64,000 bases of DNA from QHWT01 sp963755695. GTDB lineage: Bacteria; Acidobacteriota; Vicinamibacteria; Vicinamibacterales; 2-12-FULL-66-21. The position numbers were made by a program, and so were the translations under genes. The first letter of the stretch is position 1. Every line of letters starts with the position of its first letter. Shown here piece by piece: positions 45,213 to 54,965 of the stretch. The notes under the pieces are model-generated. The model did not search any database and was not told the DNA's origin. It worked only from the letters and a program-made list of their open reading frames with translations. The stretch covers positions 868,001-932,000 of the forward strand of contig CAVWLB010000008.1 of the NCBI GenBank assembly GCA_963755695.1. Direction: 5' to 3'.

Positions 45213-45446
45213 GGACAGTATTTCTCCCTTAGTCGAACCACAACTCGATGTCGACCTCGCCGCGATTCGTGCCGTGGGTCGGGGGCCGCGGGTGGGCAAC
45301 CCAGTGTGATGATCCACGATTCGGCGCCTGCGGCGCAAGACACGCCAGCTGGGAGTGACGCTGATTGCCTCGAAAGGGCTCGCCTCGGCGAGTTCTTGCT
45401 TGCCGCCCTTGCGCCGGCCGGTGAGACGTGAGATGTTGGCGGCAAG

Positions 45447-45833
45447 ATGACCTCCGTGCTACGGACGCGAGCGATTGCCTTGGAAATCCGTACATCCAAT
45501 CCTGACGCGGCGGTTGGAATGGGGCTCCTCGTTCCGTCACATCGCTACGGGTCATTCCTGGCCAAGGGTGCCTCGGATGCGATCGTCGGCAATTTGTCGA
45601 ACGACATGTGGCACACCATCGAGGACTGGATCGCCGCGAGCGATGCTGCCCTCCCCATGAAGCCTGCGCCCCTCAATCCGTGGATCGTCCAATCATTTGT
45701 CGGCGGTACAGAAGCGGTCACCGGCGGACGGCTCGCGTCCATTCCATTCGCGCTCGAGTCGTTGGAAAGTCTGACCTCGCAGGTCGACTCGATTGTTCGG
45801 GTTCTTGGCGACTTCACCGGTCAACACACCTAG
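45447..45833 (+). CDS. hypothetical protein, 128 aa
   Basis: No family recognised. The product has no signal peptide or membrane helix. It contains WHTIEDWIAASDAALPMKPA and a C-terminal helix LESLESLTSQVDSIVRVLGD. The binding site is weak (GGCGGCAAG before the ATG). Codon use resembles neighbouring genes, and the reverse strand is less convincing, so it is kept as a probable gene of unknown role. Confidence 0.45.
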   Translation: MTSVLRTRAIALEIRTSNPDAAVGMGLLVPSHRYGSFLAKGASDAIVGNLSNDMWHTIEDWIAASDAALPMKPAPLNPWIVQSFVGGTEAVTGGRLASIPFALESLESLTSQVDSIVRVLGDFTGQHT

Positions 45834-45880
45834 CTGCCAACCATTCAGCAGAACGCAAGTTCGGCGCGCGACACTGACAG

Positions 45881-46714
45881 GTGATGAGTAGTCAGCAGCA
45901 TCAGTCCGACTCGCGAATCCTCGATCGCCGAACGCTCTGGCGCGACCACCGATGTCTGGCGGAATGTCTCTCACCGGGAATGTCCGTACTGGACGTCGGG
46001 TGTGGGACTGGAGCCATCACCAGAGGAATTGCCGAGGCAGTCGGCCCGGCTGGAGTAGTTGTCGGTGTAGACCGGGACCGCGGACTGATAGAACGCGCCC
46101 ACGTTCACTGCGCGTCGCTCCCCAATTTGCACTTCGAGGAAGGTGACGCGACGCGCCTCGACTATGAAGCACGCTTCGACGTGGTAACTGCCGCGCGCGC
46201 CCTGCAATGGATCGATGATCCCAAGGCCGCCCTCCGGCGGATGACAAGGGCGGCCAAACCTGGTGGCTTGTTGGTTGTGCTGGACTACAACCACACGCTC
46301 AACGTGTGGCATCCCCTACCACCGGCGGAGTTCGCCGCGTTCTATTCCGCGTTTCTCGTATGGAGGGAAGCGAATGGGTGGGACAACAAGGTGGCGAACC
46401 ACTGTCCCGCGCTGTTCGAAGAGGTGGGCCTCGAGGAAATCCGCAGCTACGTCCAGGATGAGACTAACGTCCAGGCCGACGACGACTTCGATGAGAGGAG
46501 CGCTCTTTGGGTACAGGTCATCGACAACATTGGGCCCACGCTCCAGAGTGCGCAGGTGTGTGACGCTCAACTGCTGCAAGCCGCCCGTCGGTCCTACGAC
46601 GGTTGGCGCAAGACCCACCTCCTGCGGCACACGCTTTCCATGACGGCGACGGTGGCAAGAGTGCCCGACCGCAGCGGCCAGGACCCCTCGTCGAGTGTGG
46701 CGACGCCTCAGTGA
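45881..46714 (+). CDS. class I SAM-dependent methyltransferase
   Basis: A 277-aa enzyme. The SAM-binding motif I is SVLDVGCGTGAITRGIAEAV, followed by VGVDRDRGLIERA (acidic loop), EEGDATRLDYEARFDVVTAA and PGGLLVVLDYNHTLNVW. The C-terminal part is less conserved and gives no substrate. Either of two adjacent ATGs (45881 or 45884) may start it. It lies 48 bases downstream of the hypothetical gene and 91 bases upstream of an exported protein. Confidence 0.88.
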   Translation: MMSSQQHQSDSRILDRRTLWRDHRCLAECLSPGMSVLDVGCGTGAITRGIAEAVGPAGVVVGVDRDRGLIERAHVHCASLPNLHFEEGDATRLDYEARFDVVTAARALQWIDDPKAALRRMTRAAKPGGLLVVLDYNHTLNVWHPLPPAEFAAFYSAFLVWREANGWDNKVANHCPALFEEVGLEEIRSYVQDETNVQADDDFDERSALWVQVIDNIGPTLQSAQVCDAQLLQAARRSYDGWRKTHLLRHTLSMTATVARVPDRSGQDPSSSVATPQ

Positions 46715-46805
46715 GGGAAGAGATCAGGCGTTTCCTGCCAGGCCGCCCGGTGAGCTGGAACCAGTTTGCCGAGCCGGTGTCATTGTGATGGAGAGGTGCA
46801 TCGGT

Positions 46806-47627
46806 ATGCCGCGCGCCAGACATTGCATCGCGCTCCTCGTCGTGGCGAGCGTTCTTCATGCGGTCGCCGCTGAGCCCCTGCCGCCGCAAGCTTCGGCGCA
46901 ACAATCCGAGCCGGACAGCCTGCGACTCCTGCACCAGCTGCAGAACGCACTGGGGGGAGCCAAACAGATCGCAGCGATCCGCGACTTCGAAGAAACGATC
47001 CGGGCTGAGGCGTGGGACGCCGCCGGCGGCTCTCTCGGTGAAGTGCGCAAGCGAACCCGCTGGATGAGAAGTCCCAACGTGCTCCGGCTGGACCAGAGAG
47101 GTCCACGCGGTACCTACGTGCTCTATTTCGACGGCGGCTCGAATTCTGGTTGGGAGATCTTGCCTGATGTGCGAGGCCCCGATCCGTTCAAGACTAGTGG
47201 TGCCGTAACCGAGCTCGCCGGTGGCGAGCTGCAGTTCGCGAAGGGCTACCTGTCCGGGTTCGAACTCAACCAATGGCTGGCGGATCAGATCCCCGGATAT
47301 CGGGTGACATCGTCCGCTCCACACGTCTTGCGAGTCGAGCACGGCGGCAACGCGACGGATTTCACGCTCGACCCGGTCACGAGTCTGCCGGTGAAATCAT
47401 CTGGTGTCTCGCTGGCCGATCCCGATCATCCGGTTCCGTCCGAAATGCGTTATGACGGATGGAAGGAGATTTCAGGCGTTCGCTTCCCCACGCACAGGGT
47501 GAATTATCTCAGTGGCGTGAAAAGGGGCGAGGTGACGACGGCAGCGATCCGCGTCAACGCCAGCCTTCGGCAGGAGGACCTCGCGGCGAAGCCCGCCGAC
47601 TTTGCGCCTGACATACCCAATCGCTAG
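46806..47627 (+). CDS. exported protein of unknown function
   Basis: A 273-aa protein with a signal peptide (MPRARHCIALLVVASVLHAV, then AAEP). The start at 46806 is chosen because GGAGAGG lies 8 bases upstream, inside the longer frame from 46788. The mature part is beta-rich and resembles LolA-like outer-membrane-lipoprotein-sorting proteins in outline: LQNALGGAKQIAAIRDFEET near the N-terminus, then FDGGSNSGWEILPDVRG and MRYDGWKEISGVRFPTHRVN. This likeness is structural only and unverified. Confidence 0.72.
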   Translation: MPRARHCIALLVVASVLHAVAAEPLPPQASAQQSEPDSLRLLHQLQNALGGAKQIAAIRDFEETIRAEAWDAAGGSLGEVRKRTRWMRSPNVLRLDQRGPRGTYVLYFDGGSNSGWEILPDVRGPDPFKTSGAVTELAGGELQFAKGYLSGFELNQWLADQIPGYRVTSSAPHVLRVEHGGNATDFTLDPVTSLPVKSSGVSLADPDHPVPSEMRYDGWKEISGVRFPTHRVNYLSGVKRGEVTTAAIRVNASLRQEDLAAKPADFAPDIPNR

Positions 47628-47756
47628 TGGAGCCCCGGGCGCGATTACTTCGCACGGACGAGCCATTTGCGGAAATCGTTTGGCCTGAACTGCGCCGCGT
47701 TCGTCCTCCGTTTGCAACCGGAGGGACTGGCGCTCAGCGGTGACGATCGATCGGGC

Positions 47757-49523
47757 TCACAAGTCAATGACGATGTCGCTAGTCGGTTGCGAGCAGCAGA
47801 CGAGGAGATTCCCCTCGGCTGGCTGGTCGAGTGGCTCGGGTCCGTAGACGACCGCACCGGAAACCAGGCCGCCCTCACAGGTGTGACAAACACCGGTGCG
47901 GCATGACCAGCGAACCGGTACATCGCACGCCTCGGCCAGCTCCAAAAGGCTTTGGTAGGTAGAGGCGTTCCAGTGTGCGGCGATGCCGCTGCGCGCGAAC
48001 GAAACGAGAGGGCCGGTGTGGTCGTCGTGCTCGGGCACGTGCGGAGCCCGCGGCGCCGTCACGCCGACCACACCGGGCGTGATCGGCTCACTGCCGTTGA
48101 AAAGTTCGACGTGAATCCGCCCTGCGGCCACGCCCAGCGTTGCGAGCTCCTTTTTCATGTCTGCCATGAAGCGAGTCGGCCCGCAGATGTAAAAGTCAGC
48201 TTCTCGTGGGACACCGACTTTGTCGAACACCGATCGCGACAGGTGACCGGCGGCATCGAAATCCTCAGCGGCTCGGTCGCGTGAGCCCGGCCTGCTGTAA
48301 CAGACATAGCTGTGGCCGTGCGTGAGCGCGAGCATCAAGCTCCGGATCTCGGCGGCGAATGGATGGTGCTGCCGATCGCGGGTCCCGTACAGCCACAAAA
48401 CCTGCCGCGTCGAGCGTTCCGCCGCCAGCGAATGCAGCATTGCCAGAACCGGCGTCGCCCCGATTCCTGCGCTGAGCAGTACGACGGGCCGTTCGCCTTG
48501 CTGCAGAACGAAGCTCCCACGTGGGGAACTGACGTCGAGAACATCGCCGGGCCGGACATGCTCCCGCAGGTAGGTTCCGGCGGCACCATGCGGCTCGATC
48601 TTCACGCTGATTCGATAGCGCTCCGTCGATTGAGAACCCGAGAGAGAGTAGCTGCGAAAGAGTGGCCTGCCGCGGGCGCCCGGTTGAAGACGGAGGACGA
48701 TGTATTGACCTGGCAGAGCCGTTGGCAGCGGCTGACCATCTGGGCTATGCAGCGTCAGCGACAGTACGTCCGCGCACTCCTGATTGGTTGCCGTCACTGT
48801 CAGCGGCCGAAATCCTGGCGCGGCCGGATGAGCAGCCGCTGCCGGCACGAGTCCCGCGTTACCACTCTCCGTCGCAGTCGACTGGCTCTGGAGCAACGCC
48901 TCGAAAGACGCGCGCCATCCAGGCGACAGCGCGCCGATCCGCATCGAACGCTCGAGGCGCTCGCGCGGGTGATTGGGCGAGTACAGGAGGGCGTTGATCT
49001 CGGCGACGGTCATGCGCTCCTTCGCCTCTCCTACCTTCACGATTTCGTCGCCGGCGCCCACCTCGCCTTCCTCCAGGACCCGGAAGTAGAAGCCGGGCCG
49101 TCCGCTGGACGTCAGCAGCGCCGGCATGCGGGGCTCGTTTGTCCGGATTCCGACGCGGTAGCAGGTCACACGGGGTTGCGTGACCTCGAACCGCGCGCTG
49201 CCGATCTGATAACGATCGCCGATGCACACGGTATCGTCAGGCAGTCCCTCTATCGTGAAGTTCTCGCCGAATTGCCCGTAGACGAAGCCGGTCCTCTTCA
49301 GCTGCTCCTGCCAGTAGCGATACGATTCGATCTGGTAGACGAAGACAGCACGCTGCTCACCGCCGTGCCCAGCCCGATCTCCTTGACCGTCTCCATCGAG
49401 ATTCAACCGGCCGACCCGACAGCGGCCATGCACCGGATCCTTCCAAATCGCGGTATGCACCGTGCGACCCCTCCACTCGATATCGCGCGGAAGTCCGACG
49501 TTTACCGACAGAAGTCGAGCCAT
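47757..49523 (-). CDS. MOSC domain - flavin reductase - 2Fe-2S ferredoxin fusion
   Basis: A 588-aa, three-part protein. Residues about 1-220 are a YiiM-type MOSC domain (GDGQGDRAGHGGEQRAVFVY, and the conserved cysteine in VTQPRVTCYRVGI). Residues about 240-480 form a ferredoxin-NADP reductase: FRSYSLSG for flavin, SAGIGATPVLAML for NAD(P), and FYICGPTRFM. Residues about 500-588 are a plant-type ferredoxin with the cluster pattern SCRTGVCHTC, later LLVCCSQP. Such fusions resemble oxygenase reductases and could reduce molybdenum-dependent or N-hydroxylated substrates. The ATG at 49523 begins the MOSC domain. It appears monocistronic. Confidence 0.88.
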   Translation of the reverse strand: MARLLSVNVGLPRDIEWRGRTVHTAIWKDPVHGRCRVGRLNLDGDGQGDRAGHGGEQRAVFVYQIESYRYWQEQLKRTGFVYGQFGENFTIEGLPDDTVCIGDRYQIGSARFEVTQPRVTCYRVGIRTNEPRMPALLTSSGRPGFYFRVLEEGEVGAGDEIVKVGEAKERMTVAEINALLYSPNHPRERLERSMRIGALSPGWRASFEALLQSQSTATESGNAGLVPAAAAHPAAPGFRPLTVTATNQECADVLSLTLHSPDGQPLPTALPGQYIVLRLQPGARGRPLFRSYSLSGSQSTERYRISVKIEPHGAAGTYLREHVRPGDVLDVSSPRGSFVLQQGERPVVLLSAGIGATPVLAMLHSLAAERSTRQVLWLYGTRDRQHHPFAAEIRSLMLALTHGHSYVCYSRPGSRDRAAEDFDAAGHLSRSVFDKVGVPREADFYICGPTRFMADMKKELATLGVAAGRIHVELFNGSEPITPGVVGVTAPRAPHVPEHDDHTGPLVSFARSGIAAHWNASTYQSLLELAEACDVPVRWSCRTGVCHTCEGGLVSGAVVYGPEPLDQPAEGNLLVCCSQPTSDIVIDL

Positions 49524-50026
49524 ATCGTTTCGCGGGGAGCGGGAATCAAGAGCAAGTCTAAGCCAACAGACTCGCGGCACTCACATCGTCGCGAGACACG
49601 CAGCCGCCACCGCCAAGGTTGCGAACGCGGGTGCGGTCGCCCAGCGCTCTGAGCCTGCAGCTTGCTGGCTATGCGTCCTCCGGATTCCGTGTCCTCGCAA
49701 GATGGCTACTGCATGCCGGAGATTCCGGAGATTCATGGTTGTGGTGTGCTCCGCTGGGCGGTGCCTCAACCCCGCGAGCGTCTGGCAGGCGCGATTGCCG
49801 TGTCTGGTTCCCGGAACGCAGCCCCTGGCAACAGTTGCTCCGGCAAACAACCAACCTCCGGCCGGTTGGAGGGGGTCCAATTCGCCGTGGGGTCCGTAGA
49901 GCAGGGTGCCCGATCAGATCTTCTAATTCCCGCGATGCACGGCCATTCTCGATTGCCGCCCTGCCGTGCTGCTGCGGTACGGGGCTTGCCCTCGCAGGAG
50001 GCTTCCGTTTCAGGAGAGGAACAACG
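49524..50026. other. 500-base intergenic region, nothing recognised
   Basis: It lies between the divergent MOSC-fusion gene and an exported protein. Both strands carry open frames, but they have mixed composition, no binding sites and no motif. The direct repeat GATTCCGGAGATTC near 49718 is the only local structure noted. It must contain two divergent promoters, which I cannot pick out with confidence. Confidence 0.45.
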
Positions 50027-50596
50027 ATGACCAAATCTTTCGCCCTCGTCGCGCTGTTTGCGACGCTGCCCGTTGTAGCGTTTGCCGGGACTCAGGCTGA
50101 GAGCCAAGGTGACAAGACGGTGACGAAACAGAACCAGGTCACGGCGGCCATGACAATCAAGGCCATCGACCCTGCCACCCGGTCGGTGACGCTGCGTGCG
50201 GAGAACGGTGACGAAGACACCTTCACGGTCGGCCCCGACGTGACGCGCTTCGACCAGCTCAAGGTCGGCGACACCATCAGGGCGACCTATTACGAATCGC
50301 TGGTGTTTCAGGTCCGAAAACCTGGTGCCCCGGCCGCGCCGTCCGGCGCCGTCGCCGGCGGTGGACGGCTCAAGGATGCGCCCGGCGGCGCGATCGCAGC
50401 GCAGCAGACGACAAGTGTGACGGTCAAAGCAGTCGATATGGACGTGCCGTCAATCACCGTCGTGACGGCTGACGGCCGGACCCTGACCAGGAAGATCGCC
50501 GAGAAGAAGAATCTGGAAGGCGTTAGTCCCGGCGACCGGATCGACATCACCTATAGGCAGGGCCTGGTCGTAGCGGCCGAACCATCAAAGCAGTAG
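50027..50596 (+). CDS. exported protein with two similar beta domains
   Basis: A 189-aa protein with a signal peptide (MTKSFALVALFATLPVVAFA, then GTQA). GGAGAGG precedes the ATG by 7 bases, and the longer open frame upstream is not used. The mature part holds two related OB-like units: MTIKAIDPATRSVTLRAENG followed by FDQLKVGDTIRATYYESLVF, and VTVKAVDMDVPSITVVTADG followed by VSPGDRIDITYRQGLVV. The internal duplication is clear by eye. Function unknown; a periplasmic location is inferred. Confidence 0.82.
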   Translation: MTKSFALVALFATLPVVAFAGTQAESQGDKTVTKQNQVTAAMTIKAIDPATRSVTLRAENGDEDTFTVGPDVTRFDQLKVGDTIRATYYESLVFQVRKPGAPAAPSGAVAGGGRLKDAPGGAIAAQQTTSVTVKAVDMDVPSITVVTADGRTLTRKIAEKKNLEGVSPGDRIDITYRQGLVVAAEPSKQ

Positions 50597-50848
50597 AGGC
50601 GCGACCCACTGCCGCGATCCGCCGTCGATTCTGAAGCTGAAGCCCCCTTACCGCTTGGCGTCGAGAGCTGGCAGAATGTGTCGATGCTGGACCGGTCGGG
50701 ATCGAACCGCCACTCGAAGTTGCGGATCTCGAACATTCGGCTCCATCAGCTGATGTGCGAGCCGACGCGATCGGCGCCACCATTGGTAATGTAAGCCGCC
50801 CACTTTTACAGAAACGCCGCCATTTCTACAGAAACGATGGAGGCAACC

Positions 50849-51346
50849 GTGAAGCGCTCCCATACAACTTTGATTGGGGCCTGCTTAATGATCGCGGTGG
50901 GTTATCAGACTGGGTACGGACAGGCGGACAAGCAGTCTGCTTCAAATCCGCAGCAGATCGAACGTGGACGATACGTCGTTGAAATCAGCGGTTGTAACGA
51001 CTGCCATACCGCAGGATACGCCCAGGCCGGAGGAAAGGCGCCGGAGAGCGAGAGGCTCAAGGGCGATACGCTCGGGTTCCGCGGGCCCTGGGGCACCACC
51101 TATCCCACGAACCTCCGGCTTTCAATCGGCACGATGTCCGAAGACCACTGGGTCAAATACGCCAAGACGCTGATGACGCGTCCCCCGATGCCCTGGTTCA
51201 ACGTCCGCGCAATGACGGAGGCAGATCAGCGCGCTCTCTATCAGTACGTCAAATCACTGGGTGTGTCAGGAACGGCGGCTCCGGGCTTTGTGCCACCGGA
51301 CCAGCAACCGAAGGGGCCGTACATCCAGTGGCCCGAAGTCAAATAG
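50849..51346 (+). CDS. exported c-type cytochrome
   Basis: A 165-aa single-haem protein. A signal peptide (VKRSHTTLIGACLMIAVGYQ) precedes the haem-binding CNDCH in YVVEISGCNDCHTAGYAQ; the distal methionine is probably in MTRPPMPWFNVRAM. The GTG at 50849 has GGAGG five bases upstream, better than the ATG at 50837, which would place GGAGG inside the coding frame. Such small cytochromes carry electrons from periplasmic dehydrogenases. Upstream, the phrase TACAGAAACG occurs twice in tandem (about 50807-50837). The 250 bases before it show no gene. Confidence 0.86.
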   Translation: MKRSHTTLIGACLMIAVGYQTGYGQADKQSASNPQQIERGRYVVEISGCNDCHTAGYAQAGGKAPESERLKGDTLGFRGPWGTTYPTNLRLSIGTMSEDHWVKYAKTLMTRPPMPWFNVRAMTEADQRALYQYVKSLGVSGTAAPGFVPPDQQPKGPYIQWPEVK

Positions 51347-51372
51347 TTTTCCATCGACCACGACGGCGGGAC

Positions 51373-51864
51373 TTACTCTTTGCTGGCTCCTGCGGCCTGC
51401 GGCTTCGGTCCTGTCCACGTCCACCCATGGATGAGCCAGCCACTGGCGCCTTTCTTTAGAACGACCGTCATTTGTGCCGCCTCGCGCATTGCCTTACCAC
51501 TTTGCTTAAACGTGTAGACAGCGGGCACCACGACGTAGGCTTGATCGGCGTTTCTCTCGGTCCGGGTCGGCGCGCTGAGCGTGACCATCGGTTCGGTGAT
51601 GCCGTTCTTCTTGGCATCGCTCTCCAGATCGGCGCTCCAGGACTGAAAGGCCTTTGCCCCTCGCCATAGATGAGGGGGGACCTCATCGATGATCACGAGA
51701 TCCGCGCCTGCTGCGTGCGTTGCCGCGGCAGCCGCCGCGTCACCCTTGTTGAAGCTATCGATGAACTTCTGGATCGGCGCCATCAATTCGGTGTCGCCGG
51801 TCTGGGCGCTCGCCGGCGCACCAACGGCAAACCAAACGATAGCTGCGACGGCTAGAATCCGCAT
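51373..51864 (-). CDS. exported SnoaL/DUF4440-like protein
   Basis: A 163-aa protein with a signal peptide (MRILAVAAIVWFAVGAPASA). The mature domain has the NTF2-like pattern: FIDSFNKGDAAAAAATHAAG, then WRGAKAFQSWSADLES and the C-terminal strands VVVPAVYTFKQSGKAMREAA and TVVLKKGASGWLIHGWTWTG. GGAGG lies six bases before the ATG at 51864. Role unknown. It converges on the cytochrome c gene. Confidence 0.82.
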   Translation of the reverse strand: MRILAVAAIVWFAVGAPASAQTGDTELMAPIQKFIDSFNKGDAAAAAATHAAGADLVIIDEVPPHLWRGAKAFQSWSADLESDAKKNGITEPMVTLSAPTRTERNADQAYVVVPAVYTFKQSGKAMREAAQMTVVLKKGASGWLIHGWTWTGPKPQAAGASKE

Positions 51865-51963
51865 TCGCGCCTCCTCTCCCAAGCATGCTTGGGCAGTGAT
51901 GACACCGAGTCGCCTGGAAACGGGGAAAACGCGGCAGATTAAGCCAGATACTCGACTCCGGTG

Positions 51964-52923
51964 TCAACTGCCCAGCAATACCGCCACCGTCTGTGCGATC
52001 AGCGCATGGCCTGCCACTGTCGGATGAATGCCGTCCCAGAAGAGGAATCTGTTCGGGGCCTTGCACGAAAAGGGCGGCGTGCCAGGTGTAACGCAGGCAT
52101 CCACCACGTTGGTGAGACCGAATAGCTGCGGCGAGGCGACGATTGCGGTGACCAGCGCATTGGCGTCGAACGGGATGAGGTCGATGCCCGCAAGCTGCAG
52201 CGGCGTGAGCGCGTCGACGAGCAGTCCGTTGAACGCCGTTGTCGCAAGCGTCGCAGGCGCGATCGTGCCCGAGACCCTGGCAGCCGGCGTCAGACCGGCG
52301 TTTGGAACATTCCACACGAGGAAATGCTCAGCGCCCATCGTGTGCAGCTGGTTGATGGTGTTGGCAATGGCGATCGCCGCGGACTGAAGAATCGCAGGTG
52401 CCTCTGCGGGATCTTCGCTGGCGACCGCGTCCCGGACGTCATTGGCGCCTACCTCGATCACGTAGAGTGCGTCAGAAGGAACCCGACCGCGGGTCTTCTG
52501 CAGAAACGCGGCGACCTCGAACGACAAGCTTGGATTGATGCCGTCATCGCGTGCGCGGGCGGTGCCGATCGCAAAGTTCATCGCATGCGGGTTCGCACTG
52601 ACGAATGCGGGAAGCACGCTCCGCTGCACGCCCAGCGATCCGGCGAGCTGCTCGATCCAGGTCTTGCCATTGGTCAGGTGATGACCGCCGCGTGCGTACG
52701 GCGCGCTCGGAATGAGAAAGCCGTTCAACCCGAAGTCGGGCGGCGTCGCATTCGATTTGACCAACGCGAAGCCGTTGCCGGGGTCCGAAAGGCTGTCGCC
52801 GAACACGATGAACGCCGGTACGCTTTGCTGCGCCAGCAGCGGCGTGGCCGCGATCGACAGGAACGTCAGAGACAACAGCAAGAGGCGCATCGAGTAACGC
52901 GGCCGTCGCGTGATCCTTCGCAT
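51964..52923 (-). CDS. exported SGNH/GDSL hydrolase
   Basis: A 319-aa esterase/lipase-like enzyme. A signal peptide (SMRLLLLSLTFLSIAATPLL) leads to block I FIVFGDSLSDPGNG (nucleophile Ser), a glycine block, block III VIEVGANDVRD (oxyanion Asn) and block V FLFWDGIHPTVAGHAL (Asp and His). The set is complete, so it should be active. AGGA lies 7 bases before the ATG at 52923. It probably cleaves an ester outside the cytoplasm; acetylated sugars or lipids are plausible. It follows the GH127-like gene by 20 bases, so joint action on plant polysaccharide is inferred. Confidence 0.9.
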   Translation of the reverse strand: MRRITRRPRYSMRLLLLSLTFLSIAATPLLAQQSVPAFIVFGDSLSDPGNGFALVKSNATPPDFGLNGFLIPSAPYARGGHHLTNGKTWIEQLAGSLGVQRSVLPAFVSANPHAMNFAIGTARARDDGINPSLSFEVAAFLQKTRGRVPSDALYVIEVGANDVRDAVASEDPAEAPAILQSAAIAIANTINQLHTMGAEHFLVWNVPNAGLTPAARVSGTIAPATLATTAFNGLLVDALTPLQLAGIDLIPFDANALVTAIVASPQLFGLTNVVDACVTPGTPPFSCKAPNRFLFWDGIHPTVAGHALIAQTVAVLLGS

Positions 52924-52942
52924 GACGAGTCCTTTCTGAATT

Positions 52943-54864
52943 TCACTCGGGTACGACTATCCAATACAGGTTGTACCGCTCGCGCGCGAGGCGGTAGAAG
53001 GGCGCCAGCTCCACATCCCGATGCCGGCCGATACCAGACGTCCGGAACGTCAGCGGGTCGCGCGAATCCTGCCGGATTCGGTTCGGCAGCTTCGCTCGGT
53101 CGCCAACGAGCACCGGAATCTCTACTGCGGCGTTCAGCATCGTCCCGGACTCCCGCTCGTTCACGATGATCTGGTTGCCCGGAGCGAGGCCTTCGCGGCC
53201 CAACCGCCCGGCGAGGACGATCGGGCCGTAGACGAACGCCAGGACGTCGTTGGTGCCCGGCAGCGGCTCGGTGCGGAGCGTCATTGGCAGTTGAACTTCA
53301 ACGAGATCTCCAGTGCGCCACTCGCGTTCGATACCGACGTAGCCGTTGGCAGCGGCAAAAAGGTTCCAGCGGCGTCCGTTTACGCGCATTGCTCATCCCG
53401 GTGCACCAGCCCGGTTGGCGCACGTTCAGGGTGGCCCGGACCGGTCGCTCGACAGTCGCGGTGAGTCGCGTGACGGGACTCTCGGGAAAGGCCGTCGTCT
53501 GGCGCAGCGTGAGCCCCATCTCCTTCCAGGTCACGACGGACGGAATAAAGAGGTTCACCCAGAGCGCGTCCGATCCGCGGAAGTAGATCGAGTCGGCGTA
53601 CTTGGCGTGGTTCTCCATCCCGGTCCCCGTGCAGCACCAGAACGACTGTTCGGGCGTGTGGAACAACCGGACGTATCCAGGCCGCGTCGCCTGAAAGTAG
53701 GTCATCATCCCGCTCTCCGGATCCTGCGAGGCGAGGATTCCGTTGTACAGCGCGCGCTCGTAGTAATCGGCGTAGCCGCGGGAAGGGTGGTCCTGAAATA
53801 ACAGGCGCGTCAGCCGGAGCATGTTGTGCGTGCAGCACGTCTCCATCGTCTTGGCCGAGTCGAGATGCTTCGCGAAGTCGGCTGGAGGAAAGAAGTGCTC
53901 GCCGTCGCCGTGACCGCCGGTTACAAAAGAGCGCCGTCCGACCACCGTCTCCCAGAAGAATCGCGCCGCGGTCGCGTATCGCTCCTCGCCTGTCAGCTCG
54001 AACAGCCGCTGAAACCCGACTACCTTCGGAATCTGCGTGTTCGCGTGCAGGCCGTCGAGGCCGTCGCGTGATTCGGCGAGCGGCGAGAGCAGCGCCTCGT
54101 GGCTGAACCGGCGGGCGAGCGCAAGGTACTTCGGAGTTCTCCGTGAGCGCCGCAACGTCTGCGAGGACTTCGTTCATACCTCCATGCTCGGTCCGCAGCA
54201 TGCGCTGGAACTGGTCGTCCGTCATCGGCGACGTCGCCGTGGCCGTCCAGTCCGCGAGCTTCTTCAGGACATCGAGGGCCAGCGCGCTGCCCGCGTGGAC
54301 GTGGGCATCGTGCAGCCCGGCGAGGACCTTGTGCATCGTGTACCACGGGACGCCGACGAATTGACGGCCGCTGACGGCATTCTCGAGCTGCGCCGCACCG
54401 TCGGGGAACGCGCACACGAGCCCGGTTCGAGACTGTTCCTGACAAGCCTGCAGCTCCCCGACGATGTAGTCGACGCGCTGCTTCATGCGCTGGTCCGCAG
54501 TGGCCGCATACATGAGGGAGGCCGCGGTGAGGTAGTGACCGAGCGTGTGGCCGTGGCAGCGGATATTCACCCACGGCTCCTCGGATTCCCAGCCGCCGTA
54601 CACGGGCGCCTTCGGTTCGAGACCTGCGTTCACCCGAAAGTTGTGAAGCATCCGGTCAGGTTGCAGCGAGAGCAGGTACCCGAAGTCCCGCTTCTGCGCG
54701 TCGAGGAAAGGACCGTCCAGCAGGCGCACGTCATGAAGCGAGAACGGTGATAGCCTCGCTGAACCAACGGGGCGTGCGCGGGTCGGCCGTCCGGCGCCGG
54801 CCGCGCCGGTGACCGCGATCCCGAGAAGCGTCAGCAATTGGCGCCGCGTCATATCGGATGACAT
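52943..54864 (-). pseudogene. GH127-like (DUF1680) beta-L-arabinofuranosidase family protein, frameshifted
   Basis: Three frames make one protein of about 640 aa. Frame one (from 54864 or 54852) has a Tat-like leader, MTRRQLLTLLGIAVTGAAGA, and the fold start LDGPFLDAQKRDFGYLLSLQ, CHGHTLGHYLTAASLMYAAT. Near 54135 it shifts to a frame containing HANTQIPKVVGFQRLFELTG, KTMETCCTHNMLRLTRLLFQ and FWCCTGTGMENHAKYADSIY; these cysteines and glutamates are family catalytic/zinc residues. Near 53395 it shifts again to MRVNGRRWNLFAAANGYVGI. All key residues survive, so a real decay is not proven. Confidence 0.82.
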
Positions 54865-54965
54865 CGTAGGTCGCAAACTGGCCGCTGGCAAACGGTCGCC
54901 TCACGCTGCGGATACCGCCGCGCTCGAAAGCGGCACGACGAGGACAACTTCCTTTATCTACGAAC

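Noticed and set aside
50690..50715. GGTTCGATCCC on the minus strand, like a tRNA T-loop
   Set aside because: No matching acceptor stem, anticodon stem or D-loop could be folded around it.
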